From: Monosporascus cannonballus
Taxonomy: Eukaryota; Ascomycota; Sordariomycetes; Xylariales
Reading direction: 5' to 3'
Assembly (NCBI GenBank): GCA_004154925.1
Contig: QJNS01000133.1
Coordinates: forward strand, 1 to 64,000
Length of the DNA stretch: 64,000 nucleotides
The notes below the pieces were generated by a model, which ran no database searches, was not told the DNA's origin, and saw nothing but the letters and a program-made list of their open reading frames with translations. Position 1 is the stretch's first letter, and every line of letters starts with the position of its first letter. This document shows, in pieces, positions 37,547 through 51,132 of this stretch. A program made the translations under genes and the position numbers.

Positions 37547-38924
37547 CTTAAATAATATAACTTAAATTTAAATATATTTTATACATTAAACGTGATAAAT
37601 AAATATATGTTATTATTAACATATAGATTAAATTTTTACATAATTATAAATAACATTTTTTGAAATTTAATATATAATAATTAGAATAATAAATACGAAA
37701 ATAATTATAGGCAAATTTCTATACGAAATTAAGATTAAAAATAAATTTTAACGTGGTTGTATTAAAATATTACAGTATAATTTTTAAAAAGATCATAATT
37801 ATATTTATATAAATTTTTAATTAATAAAAACACCAATTAAGTAAAACAAGTTTTATACTTAATCGTTATGTAAAATATTAAAAAAAGAAGGGATATTAAA
37901 TAAAGGTATAACTTATTATTATTAACATTACAACATAATTTAAGTAATTAAATTACGGCATGAAACAGGATCTTTAAAAATCAAAAATTTTTATTACATA
38001 TTATTATAATATTATAAATACGAACGACTATTTAAAAAAAGATTTAATATCAAATTATTAAATTATAATGAATAGAATTACGAAATAAGGCTTAACAAAC
38101 ATTTATTAATAAAGTTGTACTATATTTATAATTTTAATAAAAATAAACTGTTTGTTTTGAACGGATACTTAAAAATCAAGTATATAAAAAGACAAATATA
38201 ATTTTAAAATTACTTGTAAAGTACCTTATATTTTTCGATTCTTTAAAAAACATTTAACATTATAATTACGTATGATTAATTGAATAACCCCAGAGTTAAA
38301 AGATAAATATAATTGCGTTTAATTATTAAAACTCAAAATCGATTTTATAAGATCTAATAGTTTATAATTTTAATTTTAAAAATAAATATAAATTTATTCT
38401 AATTGAAAAGAAAATTAAATAAAAAAAATCCTTTTTAGTAAAGAGTGTTAATTGTTTGAATATTTATTGAGGGTAATAAAACTTTTAAAAATATCAATAA
38501 TTTGAACATATAATAAATTATATATTACGAAATTACTTAACGATTATATTATGTATTACCCCAATAATATTTCTATTTATTCAGCAACAGAATAATATCA
38601 ATGAAATATATTTATAAAGCCTTCTAAATTTTATGAAACGTTAAAATACTAATTAATATAAACACAATTAAATCTAGAAAATAAAAATAGATAAAATAGA
38701 CGTTAAAATTATAGTATAATTCTAAAATAACAAACCTTAATTATTATTCAAAAATCTATGTTTCTTATATATGCTAATTATCATATAAAGTTTTTATATA
38801 ATGTTAATAGAGACGTTATTTTCTAATTTAATGTTATTTGAAGAAATTGAAGTAAATAGCATAAACAGTAAAACAATTCAAAAGATTAAAAATATGTTAA
38901 GTAATCATTCAATTTTAATTATAT

Positions 38925-39210
38925 ATAAATTAGAGGTTATATTAAATTAAAAACTAATCTTGTTAATTCCGTATTAAACATAGCGATTAAATAACGAAAT
39001 TCTTAAAGTAAATTCATTTTATGATAATTTTTATCAAATAAAAAAGCCGAATTTAATTACGTTATTTAAAATAAAACCTTTATTACAATCATTATAAGCT
39101 TTTTTAAAACAATATTTAAAGATTTTCTTAGAAAATCTTCATTAAATTAAAATTAATACTGATTATTAAAGGTTAATTTATGTTATTGTAATAAGCAACT
39201 TACGCTATAA
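38925..39210 (+). pseudogene. RNase H-region remnant of element C pol
   Basis: Text such as GTATTAAACATAGCGATTAAATAACG is colinear with A's GCATTAGGCGTAATGATCGG, followed by the counterparts of FNYSILNKEF and the YTDY stretch. Pol of C is cut shortly downstream by element D (from about 39673). Flanking C sequence (34760-38900, excluding the solo LTR) holds only degraded gag/pol that I cannot divide into domains. Confidence 0.5.
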
Positions 39211-39672
39211 TAATATAATATATTCAACAATAACGACTTTTAATCTGGTTACTATTTATAAATATATATTTAAATTTCTAAAACAAAATCAATTACATTT
39301 AACCATATAACACTTATTATTGCAGCAAAGATATGTTTAAATATAATATAAAATAGTAATATAAGTTGTATCAAATAATGAACAGAAGAATATTAAAAAA
39401 GTATAATAAACATTTACTCAAAATTAAGAAGTTATTGGATTATAAGTTTTAAAAGACCATGATATAAATTTAATATAATATAAATATACGAAGTACATAT
39501 AGAGTTAAACTATATTTCTTAAGCTGAACTAAATATAAACATAATTATTATACGATATAATTAATACAATAAATATTATATCTAATGTTTTTAAATACGA
39601 TAATTCATTTATAGTTTTTACTACTAAGATAAATTATACATTAGTTTTATAAATTCTTACTTTATAGCAGAC

Positions 39673-39897
39673 TGCTGAGCGTTCGTAAGAACGCTATTTT
39701 TCGACTAATGTCGGCTTAGAAGCTCACATGCGTAGTTGTTGGCTAGCCAGGTGTGCTATAGCACTCCAAATACGGAAAAGTCACCTTCTAATAGAAGTAT
39801 ATATACTCCGTTGCTAGGCTACACAAAGGCTGTATGCGTTGCGAAAGCCTACGGGATTAGCTAAATATACTAACTAAATTAATATCCCTAATATGTA
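39673..39897. repeat. Left LTR of element D
   Basis: Less AT-rich than its surroundings, with a hairpin (GAGCGTTCGTAAGAACGCT) at its start. Matches 46232-46466 best over its 3' two-thirds. Confidence 0.65.
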
Positions 39898-42800
39898 AAA
39901 ATTAAAGGTTTTAATCTTTTAAATATTAATTAAATAATTATTATTATGATAATACATATTATATAGTAACAATGACTATATATATTTTTAAGACCATTTT
40001 TAAAATAACTATATCGCTAGTATTTACTCTTATTTATCAAGAGCTTAAGAATTGAAACCGGTTTAAAGGCGACTACTAATTTAAATATACGTATTTAATA
40101 TATAAGAATAAGTCGATTGTAATTAATTCTTTCTACAACGTATTAAATTAACAAAACTCCGAGTAATTTTATATCCGAAAAAACATTTTTATTTTTAAAG
40201 ACGTAATAACACTTTATTCTCTAAATGTATTTTATATTTTGAACATATTAATCCGACCAATTAATAAATTAATAGTTTTACAATGAAAACAAAATGCAAC
40301 GAAGCTTATATTTAAGGTTTTGCAGCATATACTTCTAAAGATAATCAATATAAAAACGTTTGTAAAAGTTATAGCGAATTTATTAGCTAAATCCCAGATG
40401 TAATAGTTTTAATAACTAAAAACCCTAATTCTTTTCTTGAAAAAAAAACAAGGAAAATAAAACGTTAAGTTGATTCAATTAAGCATGATATACTATAATA
40501 AGTTTTGAATTAATACCTAACAGAAATACTGCGAATAATTAAAATGGATTTCGCAATTAACAGAAAATCTAAATAAATAAAAAACGAATTAATATAAGAT
40601 TATAGATTTAAAATAATGATACGGTATTTTAAAAACTAATATAACGATTTTAGAAGTTAACGATTTCTGTATAATGCTGGCCATTATTATAAGGATTTAG
40701 ATAACCATTTTTTAAATAATAACAAACTCAAAATCGATAACGAATTAATTAATTATTAAAGAGTAACTACTACATTTTCGGATTATTAAAATATAATCTA
40801 TTAACAACTATTAAAAAATAGTAAAACCATATCTTTAACTTTTTACAAAAGTTTCGAAAAATCTATTAATTAAAACGATTTTAATTAAAAAAGACTGTCA
40901 TTTACTAACGAATAATTACGGGGTAAAACTTTATATGCAGACCGGAACTGTAATCAATAAAAGCGTAACGAATTAAATATTTCATATACCTATTATAAAG
41001 TTTATATATATTTTTGTTACGGATTACCGTAATATTATTATATATTTCTTAATAAACATTGAATGTTTTCTGATATAATAAAACTATAACTAATTATATA
41101 AAAATCAAATTAATTTTTAATTACTATTTTAAAAATAAAATTACTCCTTTATTAAACGAAGCAAAAAGACCTAATTATGCGAAAAATATAATAGCTTTTA
41201 AAAGAAATAAAGTAAATATTAACCTTTTTATAATTAATTATATACGATATATAATAAAAGTTTTATTTTATCTTTTAAGAAATGTTTCTATTTTAAATTT
41301 AAAACTAACGAAATATATATTTAACGTAATCAATAAATTCCTTAAGTAAGAGCTTATTATACGAAATAACGAAATATAAGTAAATCATAATTTTGTTTTA
41401 ATTAGTAATTATAAAGAGGTAAATATATTATTTTAAAGTGTTAAGAATATATGAAGTGTTGCCCTTTTACTATATAACTTATTAGAAATATTTTACGTAT
41501 AGTTTAATAATATTTCGATACTATCTAAATAAAACCATAAATAGAAAAATAAAGAGAGTACGAATTATATTCGAGAAAAAAAATAAATATATTATTGTTA
41601 TAGTAATAAATGAATTTAATTAATGTATTTTCGAATGTATTAATATCATAATTTTAAATACAACGTTTATGGTATACAGGGAAAGTATTAATTTAAAGAT
41701 TATAAAATCATTACGTACTGTCGATAAAACTACGTAGTATTTACGTTTAATAACTTATATTTTAAAATAATTACTTAATATTTATTTTATATAAAACCGT
41801 ACGATTAAAAAGCCTCACAATAATTAAATATCGAATTTACGGCAAAATAATGGTTATACAGTAAATGCATTATTTACGGAAAACAAAAAGTTTCTAATAA
41901 AGTTTAAAATTAACTATCGACTATACCAGTTGAGAAAGAAACTGAAAAAATTGTAAATATATAATATTCGTTTCTACTAAGTAATTAAGGTATATTTAAC
42001 ATATGTATGATAAAAAACAAAAAACAATATCTGAATTAATATATTTCGATACTTTTTACGCATTTTAAAAATTAGAAAGAAAGCGTTTTACAAATAATCG
42101 AATACGATTATCAAATACAAGTCAAATATTTATTTCGAAACATAGTATAACTAACATTTTCAAATATAAAATTAAAACTTTTAATATTTTATATTTATGG
42201 TTAAAATATAAATAGAAATTATTTAAAGAATATAATTCAGAAACGAATAATCGTAGTACAAATATCAAATTGTTATTATTTTTAATTATATATATTTTTT
42301 AAACCGCGATATATTTATATAGCCGAAAGCTTAAATACACTTTAATGTGGCAAATTATTTATAAAGTTTATTATATTTGCATAATATTTAAAAATGATAT
42401 AATAATATTTAATCGCAGATTTTAATAACATTATTTATTAATTTAAGGTTAAATAGCGTATATTATACCCAAACGCGTTATGTAAAAACAATGCAAATTT
42501 TAAAAATTAAATTAAAAAACTTAATTTCCTTATTTTACTATGTATTAATTAATAAATATTTATAAAATTTAAAAATTTTTAACAAATGAAGGTATCGTTT
42601 TTTAAAACGTATAATTCAATAAAAAGATATTTTTATACAGAATATTAAGAGCTTTAAAGATCGATTTTTTTAATATCAATCAAATGAAATTATCAAGTAC
42701 TTTTCATCAAACATTTATATATAATTAATTTATAAAATATATAAATATATACAAATAGCAGCTTAAGTAAAATATTTTCAATATTGATTAAATCGCAAAA

Positions 42801-43685
42801 TATCAAAAAACATAGTATTAACGAAAAAAGGTTCAAAATAAATAAAAATAAATATAATACTAAAAGATTAATTATCTTTATATAGCCATTATATTTCAAT
42901 CATCTTTATCCCTTAAAATATTTTGCTTTTTAAGGTTTATTTTATTAATTACTTCAATTATATTGCTGATAAATATAGAAAAATAACTGAAAGCTTTTAT
43001 TATCTTATTTAATATAAAATAACAGTAAAAGTGGAAATAATTTACCATTAAAACAGAATATACCGTATATCTCACATTACAAAAATAGTTTCTAATATAA
43101 GTATACAATATAAAAATTCAGATTTAATATAAAACGTAAAGTTTACTCTATTAATACACTTAATAATCGGTCGATAAATTGCGAACATTTAAAGAAATCA
43201 ATAACCCGAAATATATTGTACTTTAATTGGAAAGCCTTTGATCTATTAATATATAAAAAAGTATTTCGGTTGTAAAACCGGATGTATAAGTATAACTTAT
43301 CTTTATTTTCGTAAGACTATAAAAAGCTAGATATATATCCGTTATAATAAAAGTTTTTAAAAACTAAAAAGCTTTACTTATAACGTAATAAAAATATATA
43401 GTTTTAAAAATCCGTGAATAAGTTTTCAATTAAAAATACAAATTATAAAATGTATATAAATATAAATTGATAAATTCAATACAAACGTGTAATTATAAAA
43501 ATAGAAACCGGAACCTATAATGCGTAAGAAATAATAATTTCAAAACGTATATAATAATATATATACGTTTACTTTTATCGGAAAATCCTTTTAAACGTTA
43601 ATTATTATCGTTTTCTGATTTAATTTAAAGCTTAAATAAGATAATATTGTAATTATGTTCGTGTACGGAAATCCTTTTTACGATA

Positions 43686-45075
43686 TACAGTCGAAGTGCA
43701 AAAGTCTCGGTTTAGTCTCCATACCCTATATTTTCAACTACCACCTTTATAACTTTACTTATTCGTTTTTTTACTAATTTCTAGTAAGATTCCTAGCGAT
43801 TTTAATTATTTGTTAACCAATAAATTGCGTATACGGTAAGTTATTTTAATACTTCGTATACTAGCCCTAAACTGCAATTATGACTTTAATTCGCCTTAAT
43901 ATATTATTTATTAAGTTGTTTAACGTACCTTTTGCGAACTCCTCTTATACAGTAATTGCAGTAGCAATAAGTAAATTTGTTGCTTCTTGCGTATTGTCGA
44001 ATAACCTAAGTTTCGGTTTTTTTTGGATGCGTTTTTTTAATAGCTTTTATAAGTTCTCGATAAGGTTTAAATCGGGCAAATATAAGGGCCATTTTAATAT
44101 TTCGACGGCCTGCCTTTAAAGTTATTTTTTTACGATTCGGGTGATATAAACGAGAACGTTATATTATATAAAGATAAAGTTGTTATCGAGGCATTCGGAA
44201 AGGTATTTATCAAAGTGATTACGATAAACCCGGCCGGTTATTCCGCCTCGGGCGGCTTTGAAATTTTTATTAAGGGTTATTAACAAACTCTTTTTTGTAT
44301 ACCGGATACCACCTTAAAATATTTACGTTTGGCCGGTGTTTTTATATCGGGGCTATATATATTCGAATATTAAACGGGATTTTTTTATTTACAGAAAAAC
44401 GGTTAATAATTGGCGTAATAATCAAGGTAAAAAAAATAACATATTAAAGATCCTTTCGGCGAAAAATATATTACGCCCGTTTACCGCAATTACGGTCCAC
44501 GTTCGTTTTGTCGCTAAATAAAACTTTTCGCTATTATTCAAAAGGCTTATTAGGGTATTCCAAAGCCTAGAAAAGCCTTTATATGTTTCGGAATTAAAAA
44601 CGGACGTTAAAATAAATTTTAATATATTATTCTTTTTGACGAAGTTATTACGCTAAATTTTATATAAAAATATATAAATAATATAATGCGGTAAATTTAA
44701 CGATAAATATAAAAATATAAAAGTTAATAAATCGCCATAAAATCTTTTTATAAACCGGTCGAAATTTAGATAGGCGATATGAACGTAGCGAAAATAAAGT
44801 TGAATTTTGACGCGTATAGCGATTATAGACCCTCTAGACGATATAGGAAATATTCCGTATTTTTTCGCGATTTCGATAAAGTGGTTACCGAAATCTTTTT
44901 CGGTTTTCTATTTCGTTCTCGCATAAGGTAATTATTCTTTTCGCGAAGTAATTTGACCCAAATTAGGTTATTTACTTATGATTAAAGTATGAGCAGTATT
45001 GGCGTTAAAATAGAAAATATACGCGTTTTTGTAAAGAGTGCAGAAATTTATTAACACTTTTGTACCTCCACTGTA
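43686..45075 (-). mobile_element. Tc1/mariner transposon M1
   Basis: A 1,386-bp element (43688-45073) flanked by TA dinucleotides (43686-43687, 45074-45075), the Tc1/mariner target duplication. Its left end is CAGTCGAAGTGCAAAAGTCTCGG. The complement of its right end is CAGTGGAGGTACAAAAGTG. These are the same two ends as copy M2 at 53898-55289, in the opposite order, so the copies are inverted relative to each other. It lies inside element D. Confidence 0.88.
43846..44950 (-). pseudogene. Tc1/mariner transposase remnant of M1
   Basis: Minus-strand text matches the DDE domain of fungal Tc1/mariner transposases: AARGGITGRVYRNHFDKYL near 44190-44260, then a degraded region where the DNAxxHTA and PDLNPIENLW motifs belong, then QEATNLLIATAITV and NNILRRIKVIIAV near 43880-43985. 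It finishes with YTKY (43849-43860), the typical C-terminal wording (family pattern around MPRR...VI...GGHTKY). Family enzymes are about 340 residues and use Asp-Asp-Asp/Glu to cut at the inverted repeats. Stops throughout; inactive. Plus-strand open frames here (43880-44119, 44336-44521) are on the non-coding strand. Confidence 0.7.
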
Positions 45076-46231
45076 TATATAAAAATGCTTCTAAAATATT
45101 TTATCGTAATTTAATTTTATTAATAAAAATATTTTATACAGTTTAAACATTTATTATTATTATAATAAAGAACCTTTATTAATATTTTTAAGGAATCTAG
45201 AATTTAATTTCGTTTCTTATAAATATTATTAATTTTTTAATTTATAGACGTTTCTTTACGTTAATAATAATATCGTTATAAATAATCTAAAACGTTAATA
45301 TTTCGTGAATTAAGAGATTTTATAAATTAAAAAAATAACATATTTTTATATAAAGTAAGGCTTTTAATAATTCATTAATATTTAAATAATTAATATTTCC
45401 GTTAATCAAAAAGTCTAGTTATATTAATTTAAATTTCTAAATAAATAAATTAATTCTGCATTGAAACAATTTTTAGAAACTTTATACAATATTTAGATAA
45501 TTATTATTAAATTATTACTTAACAATAATTTGAATTATTTAAATTAAAGTAATAAATATTTAAAAAAAACAAATTCGGTTTAATATAGAAAAAGTAATAT
45601 TTAATCGGAAGTATTTTTTCATATATTTTAATTAACACCAAAATATATGTTTTATAATTCGGCGATAAAGCCTTAGTAAATATATAAAATAATGTATTTC
45701 CTGCAAATAATGTTATTAATTAAAAAGGTTTTAAATATATAATATAGAAATATGTAAGAACCAAATCAAGAAAAATAAGGAACTTGGAAATATAATAATT
45801 ATTATCATAATTTAAACAAAAGTAGTATCGGACAAAATATAAAAGAAAACATTATCTTCTTCTTAATAAGTTATATATTTAAAACCTAAATTAAGAATAA
45901 AGCCGTTTAACTTATAATATAATAATTGATACATTATATAGCTAATTATTATAGAAATTGTTTTTATAGCACAATTACAATATATTAATATATGTAATGA
46001 TGATTTCAAAAATAGTAAAAAGAAGTTAATTAAAATAAATTATATAGTTATAAGTAATATGCCGGTATATAAAGGAACACAACCCTTAATACGCAAAACC
46101 TTAATTAGATAAAACAGAGAAATTAATATTAATAAATATTTCCAAAATTTTTCAAAATATGTAAAGATATTTTGTAATTAATCTTTAAAAAGGAATTAAT
46201 TGATTAAAAAATTAATTATCGAAAAAATAAA

Positions 46232-46466
46232 TGATTATAACTTTGAAAAATAATAAGAAATAACAATTAATAACTTGAATACTTTAATACATTAAGGAGA
46301 TATATTAGTTAACCAGATGTACTATAATATATTAAATACGGAAAGGTCACCTTCAGATCGGAACATATATATTCCGTTGTCAGATTATACAAAGGCTGCA
46401 CGCGTTACGAAAGCGCACGTAATTAGCTGAATACAACAACGCAACTGATATCTCTTATATCTGACA
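46232..46466. repeat. Right LTR of element D
   Basis: Matches the left D LTR. The 3' part (46337-46466) is well preserved; the 5' part is AT-shifted and its boundary approximate. The minus-strand 63-codon frame at 46385-46576 crosses the LTR end and is not a gene. Confidence 0.6.
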
Positions 46467-46469
46467 GCA

Positions 46470-46530
46470 GTTGCCGACATGCTTCGACTAGGATAAACCT
46501 TATGCTCGCTAGCTCCTCGGTTCGGAATAT
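46470..46530 (+). repeat. Short dispersed repeat G, copy 2
   Basis: GCTTCGACTAGGATAAACCTTATGCTCGCTAGCTCCTCGG-type text immediately right of element D, related to 36916-36995 (reverse) and 55845-55890. Not RIP-saturated. Confidence 0.4.
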
Positions 46531-46599
46531 AACATATATATATAAATATCAACTTGACAAATACTCGAAAATTCATAAACTCTTAAAACAGTTTTAATA

Positions 46600-48322
46600 T
46601 ATTTATTTTTTTAAAGGTATTAATCATTTCAAAAAACAAATAACGATAATATAACCTTAACAAGAAAATCAAAAGGTAACAATACATATTTAATGAGAAA
46701 ATATAATTATAATTTAATATAACAATATTATTAAATATAATGAATAAAACTCTTATTAATATAATTTGGCTATTCAAAAAAATTACATTAAAAGTATAAC
46801 CCGAAACGATTTTCGTAATAGTTAATATAATTACGAAATTCTTCTCGCTTTTTACTTTCTTTAAATAACAAATGTAGAAACAAATAATATATATTTTTAT
46901 AAAGCTTATTTATTATATAAAAAATAAATAATAAATTATTTCCGACTTAGAAATTTCGTTGATTTTAAAACTTTAAAAAAACACTTCTAATATAAATTAC
47001 TTGAACATATAAATTACTTACTACGGCTAAACCTTATATAAATATGTCCATAAAATCATAACACATGTAGTTTAACACTTACTTAAAATATTATAATAAT
47101 TACGAATAAAATAATTTAATTCAAAAGCGATTTACTATATAATTATCTTATAATATCAATTATTACGATAATTTCGAAATAATTTTAACAAATATTAATT
47201 TTAATTTTATATCTAATATTTATACCAATTCTTATAATGAATCTTGTATAATTGAAATAATACTTGTATCGAAATATATTAAATAATTATAATAAGAAAA
47301 GGAACCAAAATTGAGTTTGCTCGTAATGAAAATAATTAAGTAATATAATTAAGAACAGTTTTAGAAATTAATTGCTAAAAAGGTATATTTATTTCGTTTG
47401 TTATACAAGATATAAAAATGAAAACCGCAACAAGAAATCTAATTCTATATATATTAAACTATATAGAGTCGTCAGAAAAATCTTAGAAAATAATTTCTAA
47501 TTAAATATTATCAAATTTTACATTAAGTAGAACTATATAAAAACAAAAAATAAAGTTGAGACCTATATAAAAAAAGCTTTAATATATAAAAAAGACTAAA
47601 TTTATTTAATACTTAATTATATAATTATATAGGACATTATACAAATTCAAAAGTTTTAAAGTTTTGTTCAAAGTCTTATAAATACTTAAGGTTTATTAAG
47701 AAACTTTTGTATATAATATCGAAATTAGTAATAATAATTCCTTAGTCGCAATTCTTAAAAACGGACCAATTTTAAAAAGCTAATAAATTGCACAATTATA
47801 AAGAGCTTGTCTTTATTTATATAACATATTTATCGATTAAAACCTGTTATTAACAAAATTAATATTTTTGCTATAAAAAACGTCCTTTAACATTATGAAC
47901 GAAAAGATTATTTAATATTTTTGTCGATATTACTTTATTTATACACTAGTCTTTCCATTATCTTCTCTTAAGATCGCAGAAAACCTTTTTTAATAATAGC
48001 TTTGTTGCGGTCCAAACAGTTTTTTTCTCTAATATAACGAAAAAAATCCATCGAAATATTAAAACCATTATAATTATAACAGTTAATACATTAGATATAA
48101 CAACGACTTTCTTCGATTGTTTAAAATTGCGTATTTATTCAAATTTTTGTAAATATGATGTTATTTTAAAAATAAATTTAATATAAATAACCAAATATTT
48201 TAAAGTTTTTCTTTAATTAAAACAGTTATACGATTTACGAATAATAATATAACTTGCTATTATAAAAGTAAAACATATTAAATAAAATGTTTTAAAAACA
48301 AACTCTTAAAAAAAGAAACTTA
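46600..48322 (+). pseudogene. 3' part of element C (integrase/chromodomain region), degraded
   Basis: The sequence between D and the right LTR of C is colinear with the integrase-to-LTR part of A and B but strongly mutated. A stretch near 47880-48030 on the minus strand (EKKTVWTATKLLLKK) resembles the antisense frame of B (KKNIIWTIKSPLLKE). No domain is intact. Confidence 0.5.
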
Positions 48323-48690
48323 TGTTGCGATTTAAACCAAGGCCGGTCGGAAAAAACAGCCGGATTTATATAAACGAATTGTATAATTTGGATAATTCTT
48401 AACATTAAAGTTTAAATTAATTCATACAATACTAATTACAATTAAAGAAATTCAATTTATAAAGATCGTAAAATATAATAAGAATTTAATTATTCGACGA
48501 AAAATACCTATATTTTTTATATTCGTAATTAAGTATTATTAGCTTATAATATAATTTCGCTATCCAAAATATCTTTAATATTACGAAGTATAATTAAGTT
48601 ATATTATTGTTTGAGATTTTACGATATTTTTGCTGATACAAGCTCGTATGACTAAAGTTTTATATATAATTAAACCTTTTTAGCGATTAT
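48323..48690 (+). repeat. 3' LTR of element C
   Basis: Begins TGTTGCGATTTAAACC after an A/G-rich tract (TTAAAAAAAGAAAC) and ends near TAGCGATTATG. Aligns with the B LTR (AAACCGGTCG, ATAAACGAATTGTATAATT). Confidence 0.65.
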
Positions 48691-49342
48691 GTTTAAAAAT
48701 AATTAATATAAAATTTGAATTTTCTTCTTATTTTTAAGTTCTTTATTATTTTCTAATTGCATATTATAATTTTAATAGAGATAATGTATAAAAGAATTAG
48801 ATTAAAAAGTAAAGTAATTTATGATTTTTTAGATATTAAAAAGCCTTTTTAGGACTTGTTAGTTTAATATTAAATTCTTTATTATTTTTTATAGTTTATC
48901 TTATATAATTTTCGAAGACACTAGATATAGTATCTACTCTAGAAATCATATCGTTTAATGATTTTCTGTGTGTTTCCCTTATGCTAGAAAATATGGCTTG
49001 AATATAAATATATTATACATTTTATATAGTTTAATTACTTTAAATTACTAAGCAAATTATTTTTACATCTTTTCTAGCAACTATATCGACGGTCAGCTGT
49101 ACTTTTAAAAACTTATCTAGTATTGTCCTTTTGACAAAGTGTAGGATTATGTCGAATTTTAATTTATCGCTAGCGGCCGTAATCATAAGTTTTTAGATTA
49201 TAAACCAATATAAGATAACATAATAAAAAAAGTTTTAAAGCATTTAAAAAAGCAGCGAAAGATCTTGAATTTAGAAATATAGCGGTGATATATAGTAATT
49301 ATTATATTATATGTGATAGTTTTATAAATAATAGTTTTATAA
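48691..49342. other. AT-rich DNA, nothing identified
   Basis: Between element C and transposon R2 lie 650 bases of AT-rich sequence with no gene, terminal repeat or protein signature that I can support. Confidence 0.5.
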
Positions 49343-50986
49343 TGTTTTAGTTGCCTTATTAAAATCAGGCTTTATTTTGGAGATTACACCTGCGCTTGCG
49401 GCGCAGCTATAGCTAAATACCTTTTAGTATTACGTTAATCTAATTTACAACAACCTTATAAATATATAAAACTTTTAAAATTAGACCTAATATCGAATTA
49501 TGATTTTTTAGCCTTACTTGTTACTGTCCTATATAAACATTATCAAATTATCGTTTAAAATTTGTAAATAAAATAATAATAATAAATAATTAAGAATTTA
49601 AAAGAAAATGTATTTATATAACTTTATACTAAGGCTTTTTTAACAATATATAAAATTTTTAAATCGGGGTTAATTTAATTAAAATATTAAAATTTTTTAT
49701 TAATATTATTTTTAATTTGAAACGGTTCTTTTATTATTATCACGTAATTATTATATATAATATATAGTTAAAAGCCTTTTAAAATAATTTAATATGAAAA
49801 AAGACGTTTAATGATGTTTTTTCAAATATAAATTATAGTTATTATATTGTAATTATAAAAAGGTTTCCGATTTAAATAATTTTAATTTTTTTATAATTAT
49901 TATAAAAAAATTATAATTCGTATAATTAAAAAAATCATTAAACGAAAATTTTCTATATTAAATATTTTTAAAAAAAAGCCTATTCAATATAAATATAACC
50001 AGTGATTATGTTATCATAATTATAAAGGCGTTCCAGTTACTTATGTTTTAATTTAATGTTAATTATATTAAATGTATTTTTTTAAAAAATATATTCGAAA
50101 AATTTCGTATTTATATGTTAATTTATATTTAATGCATATATAAAATATTAAATTCAATATATGTACCTTAAACACTTTATAACTATAAAAATATTTTAAA
50201 TTTAATTATTTTCAATCTTTTAATATTACGATATAATGAAATGGAGCAGGGTGTTACGTCTATAATCAGGCTCGTTTGATCAGAAAGCCCCGGTCTCGTA
50301 TATATATATTAAGGAGTTCTTTTTCGCCATAGGTTCAAACCCGAGATATTATCCACGACCATCATTATTTAGCATATTTTCTGTTATTTCAGTTATCGAG
50401 GTTTAATACCATTAATACAATCGCATTAAGTTTTTCATTTCGATAATCCCTTTTTGTACCGTGATACGGCTTGCTTATTCGCACTAATTAAAGCTAATTC
50501 TCTCTCTACCCCAATTTAATAATAATAATAATGCGTGTAAATAAAAATAAAATAAAATAGAATCTTTTATATCAAATTATTTTAAAATAATTAAAAATAA
50601 AATAATCTATATAATATTTATATTATTATAATTATAAAAACATAATAAATAATAATTTTATTAAATTTTTAATTTAATTATAATTGTTTAAATTATTAAT
50701 TAAAAAATGGAGAATATACATATATATTAATTTATATTAAGCATATATATAAATTATTAAAATTATTCGATTTAAAAAAATTATATGTAGAAAAAAACCG
50801 GTTATTTTATCAAGAAAAATATTAAATTAAAACATTTTTACGTAATTCTATCTTAGTTCTCACTAGTTCGTTATGGGGATACATTATTTGATTGGTTAAT
50901 TTTAGCGCCTTGGCGTAAATCATAAAAGAACATCAAAAATAGAAACGAACCAGCGGAGGCCTGAGCTAGCTGAGGTAATGATTTAG
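49343..50986 (-). mobile_element. Transposon R2 (hAT-like ends), reverse orientation
   Basis: The element body is 49351-50978 (1,628 bp), reverse orientation. Flanks TGTTTTAG (49343-49350) and TGATTTAG (50979-50986) match at 7 of 8 bases, fitting an 8-bp hAT-type duplication. Its 5' end (complement of 50954-50978) reads TTACCTCAGCTAGCTCAGG and its 3' end (49351 onward) TTGCCTTATTAAAATCAGG, related inverted termini. The 100 bases at its 5' end are almost identical to those of R3. It is about 280 bp longer than R1 and R3, explained by an extra segment near 50240-50525. Confidence 0.75.
50240..50525. repeat. Extra less-AT-rich segment within R2, possible solo LTR or SINE insertion
   Basis: About 285 bp of distinctly higher GC inside R2 and absent from R1 and R3. 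It starts near TGTTACGTCT and contains a TATATATATATTAAGG stretch and GGTTCAAACCC (50332-50342), close to the RNA polymerase III box B consensus. This could be a solo LTR (TATA box) or a tRNA-derived SINE (box B). No clear box A, cloverleaf or target duplication was found. Confidence 0.4.
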
Positions 50987-51132
50987 TGGCTTTATGGCTG
51001 AAGTACTTACCTTGACGTGGTTGTTAAATAACTGGGATGGGACTCAAAGTTGATTAGCTTGTCGGGTTGCCAGAAAGCGTTTAGGGGGGGTGCGGTTAGC
51101 GGTCCGGTGTGGCCAAACTACCTCGGTCGCAA

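Larger units (their letters stand above)
39673..46466. mobile_element. LTR retrotransposon D (copia-like size), nested in C
   Basis: Related terminal repeats of about 225-235 bp lie at 39673-39897 and about 46232-46466. They share TACGGAAAAGTCACCTTC / TACGGAAAGGTCACCTTC, ATATACTCCGTTG / ATATATTCCGTTG, ACAAAGGCTG and GCGTTGCGAAAG / GCGTTACGAAAG. The left copy starts TGCTGAGCG; the right copy ends CTGACA. GCAG stands on both outer sides, a possible part of the target duplication. Without the mariner insertion (43688-45073) D is about 5.4 kb, a size usual for Ty1/copia, but its interior is too mutated to read a reverse transcriptase, so the superfamily is inferred from size only. Confidence 0.6.
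34412..48690 (+). mobile_element. Ty3/gypsy chromovirus C, carrying nested insertions
   Basis: The left LTR (about 34412-34752) and right LTR (about 48323-48690) belong to the same family as B. After subtracting a solo LTR (37127-37541) and LTR element D (about 39673-46466), the remaining C sequence is about 7.07 kb, close to the 6.84 kb of element A, which supports the reconstruction. RNase H text (38925-39200) left of D is colinear with A's RNase H, and the integrase/3' portion lies right of D. The region after the left LTR (TTCGGTATTATTATTAAA) matches the start of the A interior. Confidence 0.72.

Noticed and set aside
42693..43108. Hydrophobic minus-strand frames (68 and 70 codons) resembling small membrane proteins
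   Set aside because: AT-rich RIP DNA inside element D yields Phe/Ile/Leu/Tyr-rich text by composition alone; no conserved motif.
43880..44521. Plus-strand frames (79 and 61 codons) in M1
   Set aside because: The transposase of M1 is on the minus strand; these are the opposite-strand shadow.
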